From Mucilaginibacter sp. (GTDB lineage Bacteria > Bacteroidota > Bacteroidia > Sphingobacteriales > Sphingobacteriaceae), in assembly GCA_028288025.1 (NCBI GenBank), contig JAQBOM010000009.1, positions 124,001 through 188,000 of the forward strand: a DNA stretch of 64,000 bases. The letters are read 5' to 3'. The notes beneath the pieces are model-generated. The model ran no database searches and was not told where the DNA came from. It saw only the letters and a list, made by a program, of their open reading frames with translations. Below are positions 15,177 through 24,045 of the stretch, in pieces (position 1 is the stretch's first letter; each line of letters begins with the position of its first letter). Made by a program: the position numbers and the translations under genes.

Positions 15177-18020
15177 TTAAAATAGTCCTAATTGCCCTTT
15201 ATCATCTATCTCAATATCATCCGGATTGGTGATCTCGAAATCGACGTTTTTATGAGGTGATTCCACCGATTCTGTAGGTGATTCCACTGATTTTTGGGTT
15301 GATTCCACCGATTGTTGAGGGGGTGGTTCCACCGATTTTACGGGTTGTGATTCCACCGATTCCGCAACTTTCACCGGCACGATTGGCGGCTTTTCTTTTT
15401 CTGCTTTTATAACCGGAATTTCGTCAGGGTCATTGGTTTCATCCAATTGCGCGACTTCGTTTTCTATTGGCCCTTCAGTATCCGCCACCTCCATTATTTC
15501 AACCGCAGGGTTGATCTCTTTTAATAACTGAACCTTTTTTATGGGTTGCTGTGACAGCCGGTTACCCATTGCCTTCATGCCTTTTACATCTATCATTTCC
15601 GAAAGATCGGCTTCAATTATTTCAGGCGTTTGCTCTTTGCCTTTCAGTTGTTCAATGCTGACGATGGTTTGCGCCGCGCCGGATATTAATATCATTTTGG
15701 AGCCGGGTTCGTCACTGATAAAGCTGGTTTGCCGGCCAATAGCCACGTTATCAAACACAAAGCGCTTCACCATGTAGTTTTTTGATTTACCGTCGAGGTG
15801 AACTACCGAGTAAACTTTTGCCGGGTCGTATTTTTCTATGACGAGCATTTTATCATCGAAATGGTTATTCAGGTCAAAGCTCGTAAGTTCATATACCCCT
15901 GTGCTCAAAACCGTTAATATCCGGTCATCACCGTCAAATTCGCCCAGGTATTTCCCACGCCCATCGGCGTTCAGACGCTTTAAAATATCGTCATACCATA
16001 TCTTGCGTCCCGAAAGGGTGGAAACGCCCTTGCTTTTCAATATGATCTTTTTAACCGGGTATTTGGTGATGATATTACCCATCGAGTTGCGCCCCTTGAT
16101 AGCAAGTGAAGCAAAATCTTCGTCAAACTGGAGTTTTTTCAATTTGCTGTGCGGTTTCAGCTGCACGTTCACCACTTCTGCTTCGCCATTGGGGTTAGCT
16201 GAAAAATACAATACCCGCGTCCCTTTGGTGCCTTTGGTGAGATCGTATTCCTTGTCGCGCGTAACGCCCACGACCGAAAAGCGTTTGATATAACTCACCC
16301 CGCTTTGGCCGTCCTTATAGATCATGTTATACACTGTCCGTTCGTCGTTCTTTTTGAATACCGCGGCGTGAATAATTTCCTTCCCTACAAAAACCTTATC
16401 CTGCACCTTGGTTATGATGCACCTGCCGTCTTCCCTGAAAACGATGATCTCGTCTATGTCCGAGCAATCGCAAACAAACTCGTCTTTCTTTAAGCCGCTA
16501 CCAATAAAGCCATCTTCGCGGTTTACGTACAATTTAACGTTAGCGAGCGCAACCTGCGCCGCTTCAACCCGGTCGAATGTCCGGAGCTCGGTTTTACGCT
16601 CCCGGTCTTTACCGTATTTTTCCCGTAGCTTTTGAAACCAGGCAATGGTATAATCGGTTAAGTGCTTCAGGTGGTGTTTTACTTCCTTTATCTCGCTTTC
16701 GAGGCCTTTTATCTGCTCGTCTGTTTTTTTAACGTCAAAGCGGGTAATGCTGCTCATCGGTTTATCAATGAGCTTTTTATAGTCTTCGGCTACAATTTCG
16801 CGGTAAAGCTGCGGGAGGAAAGGCGCAAACAACCTGTTCAATACCTCCAGCACCATTTCAAAATTTACCGAGGTTTCATAGTCCGGGTGCTTATACATGC
16901 CCTCCTGGATAAATATTTTGAGCAACGAGCTAAAGAATATTTTTTCCATTAGCTCCTTCAGCCTGATCTCCAGCTCCATTTTCAGCAGCTTGCGGGTGTA
17001 ATGCGTGCTTTCGGTAAGCATGTCATTTACACTCATAAACCGCGGCTTGTCGTCCTGTATCACGCAGGTATTCGGCGAAATCGATACCTCGCAATCGGTA
17101 AAAGCATAGAGGGCATCAATGGTTACGTCCGGCGATATGCCCGGCGCCAGGTGCACCATTATTTCAACGCTGCTGGATGTATTATCCTCGATCTTTTTGA
17201 TCTTGATCTTTCCCTTTTCATTGGCAGCAACAATGCTTTCCATTAACCCGCCGGTAGTGGTGCTAAAGGGAATCTCGGTAATGGCGAGGGTCTTTTTATC
17301 GCGCTCTACAATTTTTGCACGTACGCGTACCCGGCCCCCGCGCTGGCCGTCGTTATAAGCCGAGGCATCAGCCATGCCGCCGGTCGGGAAGTCGGGCAGC
17401 AGGTTGGGCGCATTGCCTTTAAGTACTTCAATGGAAGCCTCAATGAGTTCAATAAAATTATGCGGTAATATTTTGGTGGCCAAACCTACGGCAATACCCT
17501 CGGCTCCCTGCGCGAGCAGCAAAGGAAATTTAACAGGTAGTGTTATCGGCTCCCGGTTACGGCCGTCGTAGCTGGCCTGCCAGTCGGTAGTATCGGGATT
17601 AAAAACAACGTCAAGCGCGAATTTCGATAGCCGGGCTTCGATGTAACGCGGCGCCGCTGCCGAGTCGCCGGTAACGGGGTCGCCCCAGTTTCCCTGGCAG
17701 TCAATGAGGAGATTTTTTTGACCGATCTGCACCATGGCATCACCTATGGAAGCATCCCCGTGCGGGTGATATTTCATGGTGTTACCAATAACGTTGGCAG
17801 CTTTGTTAAAGCGCCCGTCGTCCATTTCTTTAAGTGAGTGCAGAATGCGGCGCTGTACCGGTTTTAAACCATCGTTTATATGCGGAACGGCACGGTCGAG
17901 TATTACATAGGAAGCATAGTCCAGGAACCAGTTTTCGTACAAACCGTCGAGTGAGATGATATTATGTAATTTTTCTTCGCTGTTTGCAGGTATCTCGTCC
18001 GGGGTTAAATCTTCACTCAT
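15177..18020 (-). CDS. parC: DNA topoisomerase IV subunit A
   Basis: This 947-residue type IIA topoisomerase A subunit shows the breakage-reunion domain with GLKPVQRRIL (52-61), YHPHGDASIGDA (84-95) and active-site tyrosine 126 in AAAPRYIEARLS, followed by the coiled-coil region and a C-terminal beta-pinwheel. With the B subunit at 21106-23001 it should decatenate daughter chromosomes. I call it ParC rather than GyrA because no canonical gyrase-box QRRGGKG is visible and a matching B subunit lies nearby. The last about 70 residues are a Ser/Val/Glu/Pro-rich tail encoded by a tandem repeat (15258-15361) and are probably disordered. Confidence 0.92.
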   Translation of the reverse strand: MSEDLTPDEIPANSEEKLHNIISLDGLYENWFLDYASYVILDRAVPHINDGLKPVQRRILHSLKEMDDGRFNKAANVIGNTMKYHPHGDASIGDAMVQIGQKNLLIDCQGNWGDPVTGDSAAAPRYIEARLSKFALDVVFNPDTTDWQASYDGRNREPITLPVKFPLLLAQGAEGIAVGLATKILPHNFIELIEASIEVLKGNAPNLLPDFPTGGMADASAYNDGQRGGRVRVRAKIVERDKKTLAITEIPFSTTTGGLMESIVAANEKGKIKIKKIEDNTSSSVEIMVHLAPGISPDVTIDALYAFTDCEVSISPNTCVIQDDKPRFMSVNDMLTESTHYTRKLLKMELEIRLKELMEKIFFSSLLKIFIQEGMYKHPDYETSVNFEMVLEVLNRLFAPFLPQLYREIVAEDYKKLIDKPMSSITRFDVKKTDEQIKGLESEIKEVKHHLKHLTDYTIAWFQKLREKYGKDRERKTELRTFDRVEAAQVALANVKLYVNREDGFIGSGLKKDEFVCDCSDIDEIIVFREDGRCIITKVQDKVFVGKEIIHAAVFKKNDERTVYNMIYKDGQSGVSYIKRFSVVGVTRDKEYDLTKGTKGTRVLYFSANPNGEAEVVNVQLKPHSKLKKLQFDEDFASLAIKGRNSMGNIITKYPVKKIILKSKGVSTLSGRKIWYDDILKRLNADGRGKYLGEFDGDDRILTVLSTGVYELTSFDLNNHFDDKMLVIEKYDPAKVYSVVHLDGKSKNYMVKRFVFDNVAIGRQTSFISDEPGSKMILISGAAQTIVSIEQLKGKEQTPEIIEADLSEMIDVKGMKAMGNRLSQQPIKKVQLLKEINPAVEIMEVADTEGPIENEVAQLDETNDPDEIPVIKAEKEKPPIVPVKVAESVESQPVKSVEPPPQQSVESTQKSVESPTESVESPHKNVDFEITNPDDIEIDDKGQLGLF
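15258..15361. repeat. In-frame tandem repeat in the parC tail
   Basis: Five units of TGATTCCACCGATT start at 15258, 15279, 15300, 15324 and 15348. The spacings of 21 or 24 bp keep frame. On the coding strand each unit reads AATCGGTGGAATCA and encodes (K/E)SVES. This is the same word as the noncoding repeats before ilvC and leuD (AATCGGTG(T/A)AATCA). Confidence 0.85.
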
Positions 18021-18063
18021 TATTAGCTTAAAAATATCAATTGGTAAATATAAGGGATGCTGT

Positions 18064-18071
18064 CAAATTTA
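18064..18071 (-). promoter_or_regulatory. Candidate -7 box TAAATTTG for parC
   Basis: On the minus strand TAAATTTG lies 43 bp before the parC start codon and matches TAnnTTTG. The spacer 18021-18118 is divergent with the toxin-antitoxin operon. Confidence 0.35.
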
Positions 18072-18105
18072 TTGATTGAAATTATGAACATACCTATTAT
18101 GTTAG

Positions 18106-18113
18106 TAATTTTG
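18106..18113 (+). promoter_or_regulatory. Candidate -7 box TAATTTTG, leaderless arrangement
   Basis: TAATTTTG ends 5 bp before the antitoxin ATG at 18119, so transcription would begin at or next to the start codon. Similar 4-bp spacings occur before the genes at 31475 and 44916. Confidence 0.4.
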
Positions 18114-18118
18114 ATAAT

Positions 18119-18370
18119 ATGACAACGTTGACAGTGGAAATAGACAAAGAGCGGGATCTGCCGGTTTTGCAGGCTTTATTAAGCCGTATGGGGCTGAAAT
18201 TCCAGGTGGAAGAAGACAACGATGATTGGGGCGACCTTCCGGAAGCGGCGATTGAAGGAATAAAGGCTGGTTTGGCAGACGGGGAAGCCGGCCGCGTACA
18301 TTCCCATGAATATGTTATGGCTTTAATGGAGGAAAAATTAACCCAATTACGAGCAAAAAAAAATGGTTAG
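18119..18370 (+). CDS. Putative antitoxin of a type II toxin-antitoxin pair
   Basis: The 83-residue acidic protein has an N-terminal beta-like segment (TLTVEIDKERDLPVLQALLSRMG), a middle DDWGDLPEAAIEGIKAGLADGE and a C-terminal helix ending in lysines. This matches the short antitoxins or addiction-module components found before RelE/ParE toxins. It should bind and neutralise the downstream product and autorepress the operon. The stop overlaps the toxin start by 8 bp, implying translational coupling. It is divergent from parC. Confidence 0.8.
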   Translation: MTTLTVEIDKERDLPVLQALLSRMGLKFQVEEDNDDWGDLPEAAIEGIKAGLADGEAGRVHSHEYVMALMEEKLTQLRAKKNG

Positions 18371-18659
18371 CGTCTTAAAATGGACTGACCGCGCGATAGC
18401 CGAATATGGCACGCTTTTAGATTATTTATATGAGGAATGGAGCGAAGAAATCGCTCAAAGGGTTATTACGGACATAAATCATACTGTATTAAGAATTCAA
18501 AATTCACCTGAACAGTTCCCTGTTTTTATAAAGAAACGACAAGTACGCCGTTGTGTAGTGTCTCCCCAAACTTCTATTTTTTTCAAAATAAAAAAGGATT
18601 ATATTGAAATTTCGTCGGTTTTTGATAACCGGCAAAATCCCCGGAAACGCAAGTTATAG
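18363..18659 (+). CDS. RelE/ParE-superfamily toxin
   Basis: The 98-residue basic protein has the superfamily plan: N-terminal LKWTDRAIAEYGTLLDYL helical part, a strand with VRRCVVSPQTSIFFKI and the C-terminal signature ISSVFDNRQNPRKRK. Superfamily members either cleave ribosome-bound mRNA (RelE type) or poison DNA gyrase (ParE type). Lack of a certain catalytic set leaves the target open, although the DNRQNP ending is common in the ParE group. It overlaps the antitoxin gene by 8 bp, and an ATG start at 18363 fits. Note that the toxin ParE is unrelated to the topoisomerase subunit of the same name. Confidence 0.85.
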   Translation: MVSVLKWTDRAIAEYGTLLDYLYEEWSEEIAQRVITDINHTVLRIQNSPEQFPVFIKKRQVRRCVVSPQTSIFFKIKKDYIEISSVFDNRQNPRKRKL

Positions 18660-18682
18660 CCTGTTGTCTGCCATTGCGCATT

Positions 18683-18705
18683 CGCACATCTGAAATCTGC
18701 ACATC
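18683..18705. repeat. GCACATCTGAAATCTGCACATC word copy
   Basis: Two copies of the (T/C)GCACATC word lie between the convergent toxin and YdeI-like genes. The same word builds the array at 48786-48998. Confidence 0.45.
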
Positions 18706-19213
18706 AAATATCCTTTTTCATCGCCCTTATCATCTGCCCGTAATCCCATTTTCTTAACATGGCATTAACGGTATTGACAATCCGTTTGGCCCTCGTTTCA
18801 TTTGTCTTAGCGTCATTTATCCACTTAATGAAATATTCCCGGTGCGATTTGGCCAGCGTGTTGTAAAAATCAAAAGCCTCGGGTTCAAATTCAAAACATT
18901 CCTTTAGATCTTCCGGCATCTCAATTTTAAAATCGGTATCTTCTTCCAATTGAACAGCAAGCATTGCCCCTTTATTTTTATGGAGAGCTTTCCGGATATC
19001 CGCCTTGAGCGCCATAATAAAATTACCGTTGCCCATGGGCATAAGTGCCATGCCGCTAACAGCCAGGCCATCCAGCATACCCTTTACTCTGAACGATTTT
19101 TTGTTGCCGGGCTTTAACTGCTGTGCCAGGTCGGCGGGAATTTCAATATAGGTCCAGCCGGTTTTTTCACCCTGTTCATTAAACTGTAAAATAATAGTGC
19201 TGAATGCGATCAT
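18704..19213 (-). CDS. YdeI/OmpD-associated family protein with DUF1905 domain
   Basis: The 169-residue product begins with a DUF1905-like beta domain (TIILQFNEQGEKTGWTYIEI, then KKSFRVKGMLDGLAVSGMAL). It ends with the bacteriocin-protection YdeI/OmdA helical domain (FYNTLAKSHREYFIKWINDA and ETRAKRI). The family is widespread but its biochemical role is not settled. It is cytosolic. The ATG at 19213 is preferred over a TTG nine codons upstream. A TAGATTTG -7-like box lies on this strand at 19238-19245. It is convergent with the toxin gene. Confidence 0.85.
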   Translation of the reverse strand: MIAFSTIILQFNEQGEKTGWTYIEIPADLAQQLKPGNKKSFRVKGMLDGLAVSGMALMPMGNGNFIMALKADIRKALHKNKGAMLAVQLEEDTDFKIEMPEDLKECFEFEPEAFDFYNTLAKSHREYFIKWINDAKTNETRAKRIVNTVNAMLRKWDYGQMIRAMKKDI

Positions 19214-19374
19214 ATGGTTTAAGGCTTTAGCAGGCAACAAATCTAAGTACGGCTTTTCGATTAAATATTTAAAATGTTAAATGTTTGTTAAATCATCCAA
19301 AAACGCCGATTGTGGTGTAACGAACCGGCAATCAGCAATGTCCTATAATTATAAATAACCTAAAAATTATAATT

Positions 19375-19800
19375 ATGAAAACTGTAAAAACAATGCTGAT
19401 GGGCCTGGCTCTTTTATTTGCCTTTGGTACAGCTGGCGCAGCAACCCCATCCGGATCAAAACCCACCAAAGATGACGTATTTAATACTTATTTAAATGCC
19501 ATTGTACATGGTAAATTAAATGGGATCGATGATGCTATTGATAATGATGCTGAATTTAACTATATCCGCGGCGACAATGTAAATAGGATAACCAAACAGC
19601 AGGTTATCAATGCATTAAAATCGGATGAAAATGTTGAGCAGAACTGCCAGTGCACCAGATCGGTGGTTCAGGACAGCGACGACTTAAGCACGCTTAAGGT
19701 TGAAATGAAATATGCCGGCTTTACGCGTGTTGATGTGATCACCGCACAGCGAGCAGGAAACGGGTGGAAAATTACAAAGGTTGACACCTCATATAAATAA
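19375..19800 (+). CDS. Secreted NTF2-like (putative lumazine-binding-type) protein
   Basis: The 141-residue product has a signal peptide (KTMLMGLALLFAFGTAGA, with cleavage near residue 23). A cystatin/NTF2-like domain follows: one long helix (KDDVFNTYLNAIVHGKLNGI), AEFNYIRGDNVNRITKQQVI, and two strands with SVVQDSDDLSTLKVEMKY and GNGWKITKVDTSY. This matches exported Bacteroidota proteins annotated as putative lumazine-binding; the ligand is unknown. Two cysteines lie close together (NCQCT). It stands alone and ends in a clear hairpin terminator. Confidence 0.75.
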   Translation: MKTVKTMLMGLALLFAFGTAGAATPSGSKPTKDDVFNTYLNAIVHGKLNGIDDAIDNDAEFNYIRGDNVNRITKQQVINALKSDENVEQNCQCTRSVVQDSDDLSTLKVEMKYAGFTRVDVITAQRAGNGWKITKVDTSYK

Positions 19801-19824
19801 AAATGGTTTACCGTTTGTTTTAGT

Positions 19825-19850
19825 AAGGCCCCTGATAATGGGGCCTTTTT
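19825..19850 (+). terminator. Rho-independent terminator
   Basis: AAGGCCCC and GGGGCCTT form an 8-bp G/C-rich stem around the loop TGATAA, followed by a run of T. It terminates the gene at 19375 and overlaps the stop region of the convergent SGNH hydrolase gene. Confidence 0.9.
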
Positions 19851-20511
19851 ATTTTACATATCGTGTGAGCACTTTTTGCCAGCGGTCATACCCTTTGCTG
19901 TTCAGATGCAGGAAATCTGCTTTGAACAGGGAAGAATCGGGGACAGACGTCTTGTCTTTATATATAGCTGAGCTAACGTCGATAAAATAACTCTTAGGTT
20001 TATGCGAGATGTATTCTTTGATCAAATTATTAGCCGTCACCATTTCGTTAAAATATTTCGCCCGGCTTGGGCTTGGTTTTACCGACATAAAATAAATGCG
20101 TGTTTTGGGCAATTGCTGGTGGATCATCTCCCATAGCTTTTGAAACTCATCATAAACAAACGCCGAACTTTTTCCCGCGGCTATATCGTTTTCGCCGGCA
20201 TAAATAAAAATTTTACGCGGATGATAAGGGAACAAAATATAAGGCGTGTAAAAATCAACTATTTGCCAAAGCTCACAGCCGCCAACCCCGCGTTTGATAA
20301 TGGGTATGCCGGCGAAGCGCTGTTCCAGGTCGCTCCATAAACGAATGGATGAGCTTCCGATAAATAAAATTCCGTTGGGCTTGGGAAAATTCAGACTGTC
20401 CTGGTGTTTAAATTCCCTTATCTCGTTAGCGAACGGAAATCCCTGCTGGGCAGAAACTTGTTTACTAATTGTAAACGCGAGGAAGAATATGAAGAATAGT
20501 TTTAGTTTCAT
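19849..20511 (-). CDS. Exported SGNH/GDSL-type hydrolase
   Basis: The 220-residue product has a signal peptide (KLKLFFIFFLAFTISKQVSA) and the SGNH block pattern: block I FIGSSSIRLW (serine nucleophile), a GVGG block II, block III AGENDIA and block V DFLHLNSKGY with the Asp/His pair. Such enzymes hydrolyse esters, often acetyl groups on glycans or lipids; the substrate is unknown. The start codon overlaps the cdd stop by 4 bp, so the two are coupled. Its 3' end overlaps the T-tract of the opposing terminator. Confidence 0.88.
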   Translation of the reverse strand: MKLKLFFIFFLAFTISKQVSAQQGFPFANEIREFKHQDSLNFPKPNGILFIGSSSIRLWSDLEQRFAGIPIIKRGVGGCELWQIVDFYTPYILFPYHPRKIFIYAGENDIAAGKSSAFVYDEFQKLWEMIHQQLPKTRIYFMSVKPSPSRAKYFNEMVTANNLIKEYISHKPKSYFIDVSSAIYKDKTSVPDSSLFKADFLHLNSKGYDRWQKVLTRYVK

Positions 20512-20996
20512 GATATCAGCCTGTTTTCAAAAAATAAAAATGGAAGGAAGCTTTCAACACCGTTTATCACCCAAACCGGGCCATTGGCGCAAAATAAAAT
20601 AATTTCTATCGGTTTGTTCTGTTTCTTTTCGTACTCGGCCAATACCTGCAGGCACGAGCCGCACGAAGTAACGGGCTGTAAAATTTCAAACTCATCAGTA
20701 TGGGCGGTCACGGCCATGGCTTCGATGGGGTCGTCGGGATGATTGGCGCCCCAATAAAATAACGCTACCCGTTCAGCGCAAAGGCCCGAAGGATAGGCTA
20801 CATTTTCCTGGTTGCTGCCGTGAATTATTTTACCGCTTTGCAAACGCAATGCCGCGCCAACCCTGAACTTGGAGTACGGCGAATGCGAATTTTCCATGGC
20901 TTTTACGGCCTCTTTACATAAAGCATAGTCGCTTTTACCGAGGTCTTTTATGCCGGAGTATTCGGTAAAATTTATTTTTAATTCGTGGTTGATCAT
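20508..20996 (-). CDS. cdd: Cytidine deaminase
   Basis: The product deaminates cytidine and deoxycytidine to uridines in pyrimidine salvage. The 162 residues contain SKFRVGAALRLQSGKI, the catalytic SGLCAERVALF (zinc-ligand Cys and proton-shuttle Glu) and the second zinc motif TSCGSCLQVLAEY. It belongs to the homotetrameric CDA class. It is downstream of parE with a 109-bp gap and upstream of an SGNH hydrolase with a 4-bp overlap. Confidence 0.95.
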   Translation of the reverse strand: MINHELKINFTEYSGIKDLGKSDYALCKEAVKAMENSHSPYSKFRVGAALRLQSGKIIHGSNQENVAYPSGLCAERVALFYWGANHPDDPIEAMAVTAHTDEFEILQPVTSCGSCLQVLAEYEKKQNKPIEIILFCANGPVWVINGVESFLPFLFFENRLIS

Positions 20997-21105
20997 ATCA
21001 AATCACCCTGATAAAATAGGGGGATACAAGATAATTATTTTTTCCCAAGTCAGGACATCTATTGCAGTCCATCATCACAATCCTCCAATCACACAAATCA
21101 ACGGT

Positions 21106-23001
21106 TCAGACAGCCACGGGTAACTCAACACTTTCAATATCTTCTGCTACAAGCGGGTTAATTGTTTCATCATCCTTTTCAACCCGTAGGTTGTTGATGA
21201 TGTGCAGCTGCCGCGCAGGCGTATTTTTGCCCATAAAATATTCCAGCAACCCTTTGATGTTGGCATCTTTCAGGATAACCGGGTCAAGGCGTATATCCTT
21301 GCCGATAAACAGGCCAAACTCATCCGGCGAAATTTCTCCTAACCCTTTAAATCGTGTTATCTCGGGCTTGTTGCCCAATTTAGCTATGGCATTGCGGCGT
21401 TCCTCGTCACTATAACAATAAATGGTTTCCTTTTTATTGCGGACACGGAACAGCGGCGTCTGCAAAATAAACACGTGGCCGGCCTTTACCAGGTCGGGGA
21501 AAAACTGGAGGAAGAAGGTCATCAGCAATAAGCGGATGTGCATACCGTCCACATCGGCATCTGTTGCGATAACGATATTGTTGTATCTTAGCTCATCCAG
21601 CCCGTCCTCAATATTCAGTGCATGCTGCAGCAAGTTAAACTCCTCGTTTTCATAAACCACCTTTTTGGTTAGCCCGTAGCAATTCAGCGGCTTGCCTTTT
21701 AGGCTGAACACTGCCTGGGTCATCACATCGCGCGATTTGGTGATGGAGCCACTGGCCGAGTCGCCTTCGGTAATAAACAAGGTTGTGTCCTGCTTACGTT
21801 CGTGGGTTTCGTCGAAATGCACTTTGCAATCGCGCAGTTTGCGGTTGTGCAGGGAGGCCTTTTTGGCGCGTTCATTTGCCAGCTTTTTAATGCCGGCAAT
21901 ATCTTTCCGTTCCCGCTCCGACTGCATAATGCGCTTTAACATAGCGTCGGCTACAGCCGGATTTTTGTGCAGGTAATTATCCAGTTCCTTTTTAACAAAG
22001 TCGTTGATAAACCCACGCACCGAAGGGCCTTCCGGGCCGATATTTTGCGAGCCAAGCTTCGTTTTGGTTTGCGATTCAAAAACCGGCTCCTGTACTTTGA
22101 TTGCAACAGCGGCAACGATAGAGGCCCGTACATCAGATGCATCAAACTCTTTTTTATAAAACTCGCGGATAGTTTTAACTACCGCTTCGCGAAAAGCGGC
22201 CTGGTGCGTGCCGCCCTGGGTAGTGTTCTGGCCGTTCACAAATGAATAATACTCTTCGCCGTATTGCTGCCCGTGGGTCATAGCTATCTCGATATCGTCT
22301 CCCTTCAAATGAATGATGGGGTAGCGGATAGTTTCTGCATCGGTGTTCCGCGTAAGCAAATCATAGAGCCCCCGTTCCGAAAAATATTTCTGGCCGTTAA
22401 AGTTCAGTGTCAGGCCGGAATTTAGGAACACGTAGTTCCATATCATGCTATCTACAAACTCGGGGATAAAGCGGTAATGCCTAAAGATGGTATCATCGGG
22501 GATAAAATTAATCGCGGTGCCGTTACGCTGCGAAGTTTCCTTTTCAGGCTCTTCGCGGATGAGCTCTCCCTTTTCAAATTCAGCGATCTTGGTACGGCCG
22601 TCGCGGTACGATTGCACGATAAAAGAGTTTGAAAGCGCGTTCACCGCCTTTGTGCCCACACCATTTAATCCCACCGATTTCTGGAAAGCCTTGCTATCGT
22701 ATTTGCCGCCTGTATTTATTTTGGATACGCAGTCGATAACTTTGCCCAAAGGTATACCGCGGCCATAGTCGCGTACAGCAACCTTGTGGTCGCTCATAGT
22801 TACTTCTATGGTTTTACCGGCGCCCATCACAAACTCATCTATCGAGTTGTCAATGATCTCTTTCAGTAAAACATAAACGCCATCGTCATAAGCCGAGCCG
22901 TCGCCCAATTTACCGATATACATCCCCGGCCGTAAACGGATATGTTCCTTCCAGTCCAGCGACCGGATACTATCATCACTATATTCTACAGTTTCTGCCA
23001 T
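21106..23001 (-). CDS. parE: DNA topoisomerase IV subunit B
   Basis: This is the ATPase subunit partner of the A subunit at 15177-18020. The 631 residues contain the GHKL ATP site ([17 protein letters not shown] and DYGRGIPLG), the transducer region, and the Toprim domain with [12 protein letters not shown] and [15 protein letters not shown]. The length matches topoisomerase IV B rather than the longer gyrases. Upstream of the ATG lie the AATGACCAATGACTAA word (minus-strand reading) and a large palindrome. The stop is 109 bp before the cdd start; that gap holds nothing I recognise. Confidence 0.94.
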   Translation of the reverse strand: MAETVEYSDDSIRSLDWKEHIRLRPGMYIGKLGDGSAYDDGVYVLLKEIIDNSIDEFVMGAGKTIEVTMSDHKVAVRDYGRGIPLGKVIDCVSKINTGGKYDSKAFQKSVGLNGVGTKAVNALSNSFIVQSYRDGRTKIAEFEKGELIREEPEKETSQRNGTAINFIPDDTIFRHYRFIPEFVDSMIWNYVFLNSGLTLNFNGQKYFSERGLYDLLTRNTDAETIRYPIIHLKGDDIEIAMTHGQQYGEEYYSFVNGQNTTQGGTHQAAFREAVVKTIREFYKKEFDASDVRASIVAAVAIKVQEPVFESQTKTKLGSQNIGPEGPSVRGFINDFVKKELDNYLHKNPAVADAMLKRIMQSERERKDIAGIKKLANERAKKASLHNRKLRDCKVHFDETHERKQDTTLFITEGDSASGSITKSRDVMTQAVFSLKGKPLNCYGLTKKVVYENEEFNLLQHALNIEDGLDELRYNNIVIATDADVDGMHIRLLLMTFFLQFFPDLVKAGHVFILQTPLFRVRNKKETIYCYSDEERRNAIAKLGNKPEITRFKGLGEISPDEFGLFIGKDIRLDPVILKDANIKGLLEYFMGKNTPARQLHIINNLRVEKDDETINPLVAEDIESVELPVAV

Positions 23002-23302
23002 TTTTATTTAGTCATTGGTCATTGGGTTGCATTAATGTCGCTTCCATAGGACTCACCCCGATCCCGATAACTATCGGGACTCCGCTTGTCGACCCTCTCT
23101 TCGGCACGCCGAAAAGAGGGTCGACAAAAAATTAAATTCTCTTTTACGCTTTAGCGTAGAGAGGGATGTCGGGCGTAGCGACGACAGGGTGAGTAGTTTG
23201 GCGTCATGATAATCTAACACAATGACCTTCCGCTATCGGCAAAAATAATATTTAGACAGAGAACTCATCGTTCAAATGTCCTAACTTATCAACATTGGGG
23301 GT
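23002..23302. repeat. Intergenic palindromic element (core 23051-23194)
   Basis: This 301-bp gene-free stretch is mostly one composite element. Its ends are ACTCACCC (23051) and GGGTGAGT (to 23194). Inside are TCCCGATA/TATCGGGA (23062-23079), a strong hairpin with GTCGACCCTCT facing AGAGGGTCGAC (23088-23125), and a third hairpin around ACGCTTTAGCGT. At 23009-23026 a short AGTCATTGGTCATTGG word precedes parE. The rest, 23195-23302, shows nothing recognisable. Confidence 0.85.
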
Positions 23303-23941
23303 TTAAGGTTTGAACTTGAGGCAGTTCTCGGCTTTTTTTATGTTTTTAAAAAACTCGGGGCCTTTTTCATTTGTGAGACACATGGCCGTGATGGTGCCTG
23401 TGTGGTTTTTGTGCAGCGTTATCAGCAAAGCGTATTTATAATGCTTCGTTTCGGGCATATCCAGTAGCGTTAACAAATAAGATTTACCTGCATCTGCATT
23501 ATAACGGGCAAGTACCCGGGGCGGTATGGTTCGTGTTAAATAATTTCTTCCCCCGGTGAACATAATGGCATGAGCCGCTCCCGAGGCGACATAAGCCGAA
23601 TCGGGATTGGTTAAAAAGTGATTTCTGGTGCGAACATAACTCATCCAGTTTTCTTTGTCGGACTTTAGCTGGAACCATAACTCAAAGTCGGTATCGGGGA
23701 GCTTTACCGCATAATCAAAAGAAAAGTATTCGTTATTCGGGGCCTTGATCTCTATAAATTCCGCCGGGAACAAAAAAGTTATATTAGACTGCGCCGCCAG
23801 CCGATAAAATTCCTTAAGTTGTGGGCTTACCGCAGGAACAGGTTGTTCAACACGCCTAACCTGTGCAGATACGGGCATGGTAAAAACCAAAAGCATAGCA
23901 GCAATTAGCAATTGCTTAAATTGCTCTAAAATAGTTTTCAT
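23303..23941 (-). CDS. Secreted protein of unknown function
   Basis: I do not recognise this 212-residue protein. It has a signal peptide (LLIAAMLLVFTMPVSA, with cleavage before QVRRVEQ) and then a mostly beta-predicted domain with EIKAPNNEYFSFDYAVKLPD, FELWFQLKSDKENW and KYALLITLHKNHTGTITAMC. The ATG at 23941 is preferred over a TTG eleven codons upstream. It stands alone between the parE upstream palindrome and the divergent permease gene and is likely periplasmic. Confidence 0.7.
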   Translation of the reverse strand: MKTILEQFKQLLIAAMLLVFTMPVSAQVRRVEQPVPAVSPQLKEFYRLAAQSNITFLFPAEFIEIKAPNNEYFSFDYAVKLPDTDFELWFQLKSDKENWMSYVRTRNHFLTNPDSAYVASGAAHAIMFTGGRNYLTRTIPPRVLARYNADAGKSYLLTLLDMPETKHYKYALLITLHKNHTGTITAMCLTNEKGPEFFKNIKKAENCLKFKP

Positions 23942-24045
23942 AAATTGAGCAGCAATAGTTTTGACAATTAACAAGGGGTTATTAGTCAGGGGTTAAGTTA
24001 AATAAATTTAAAATATAAATTTAAAAAAATACAACAAATTAATTG

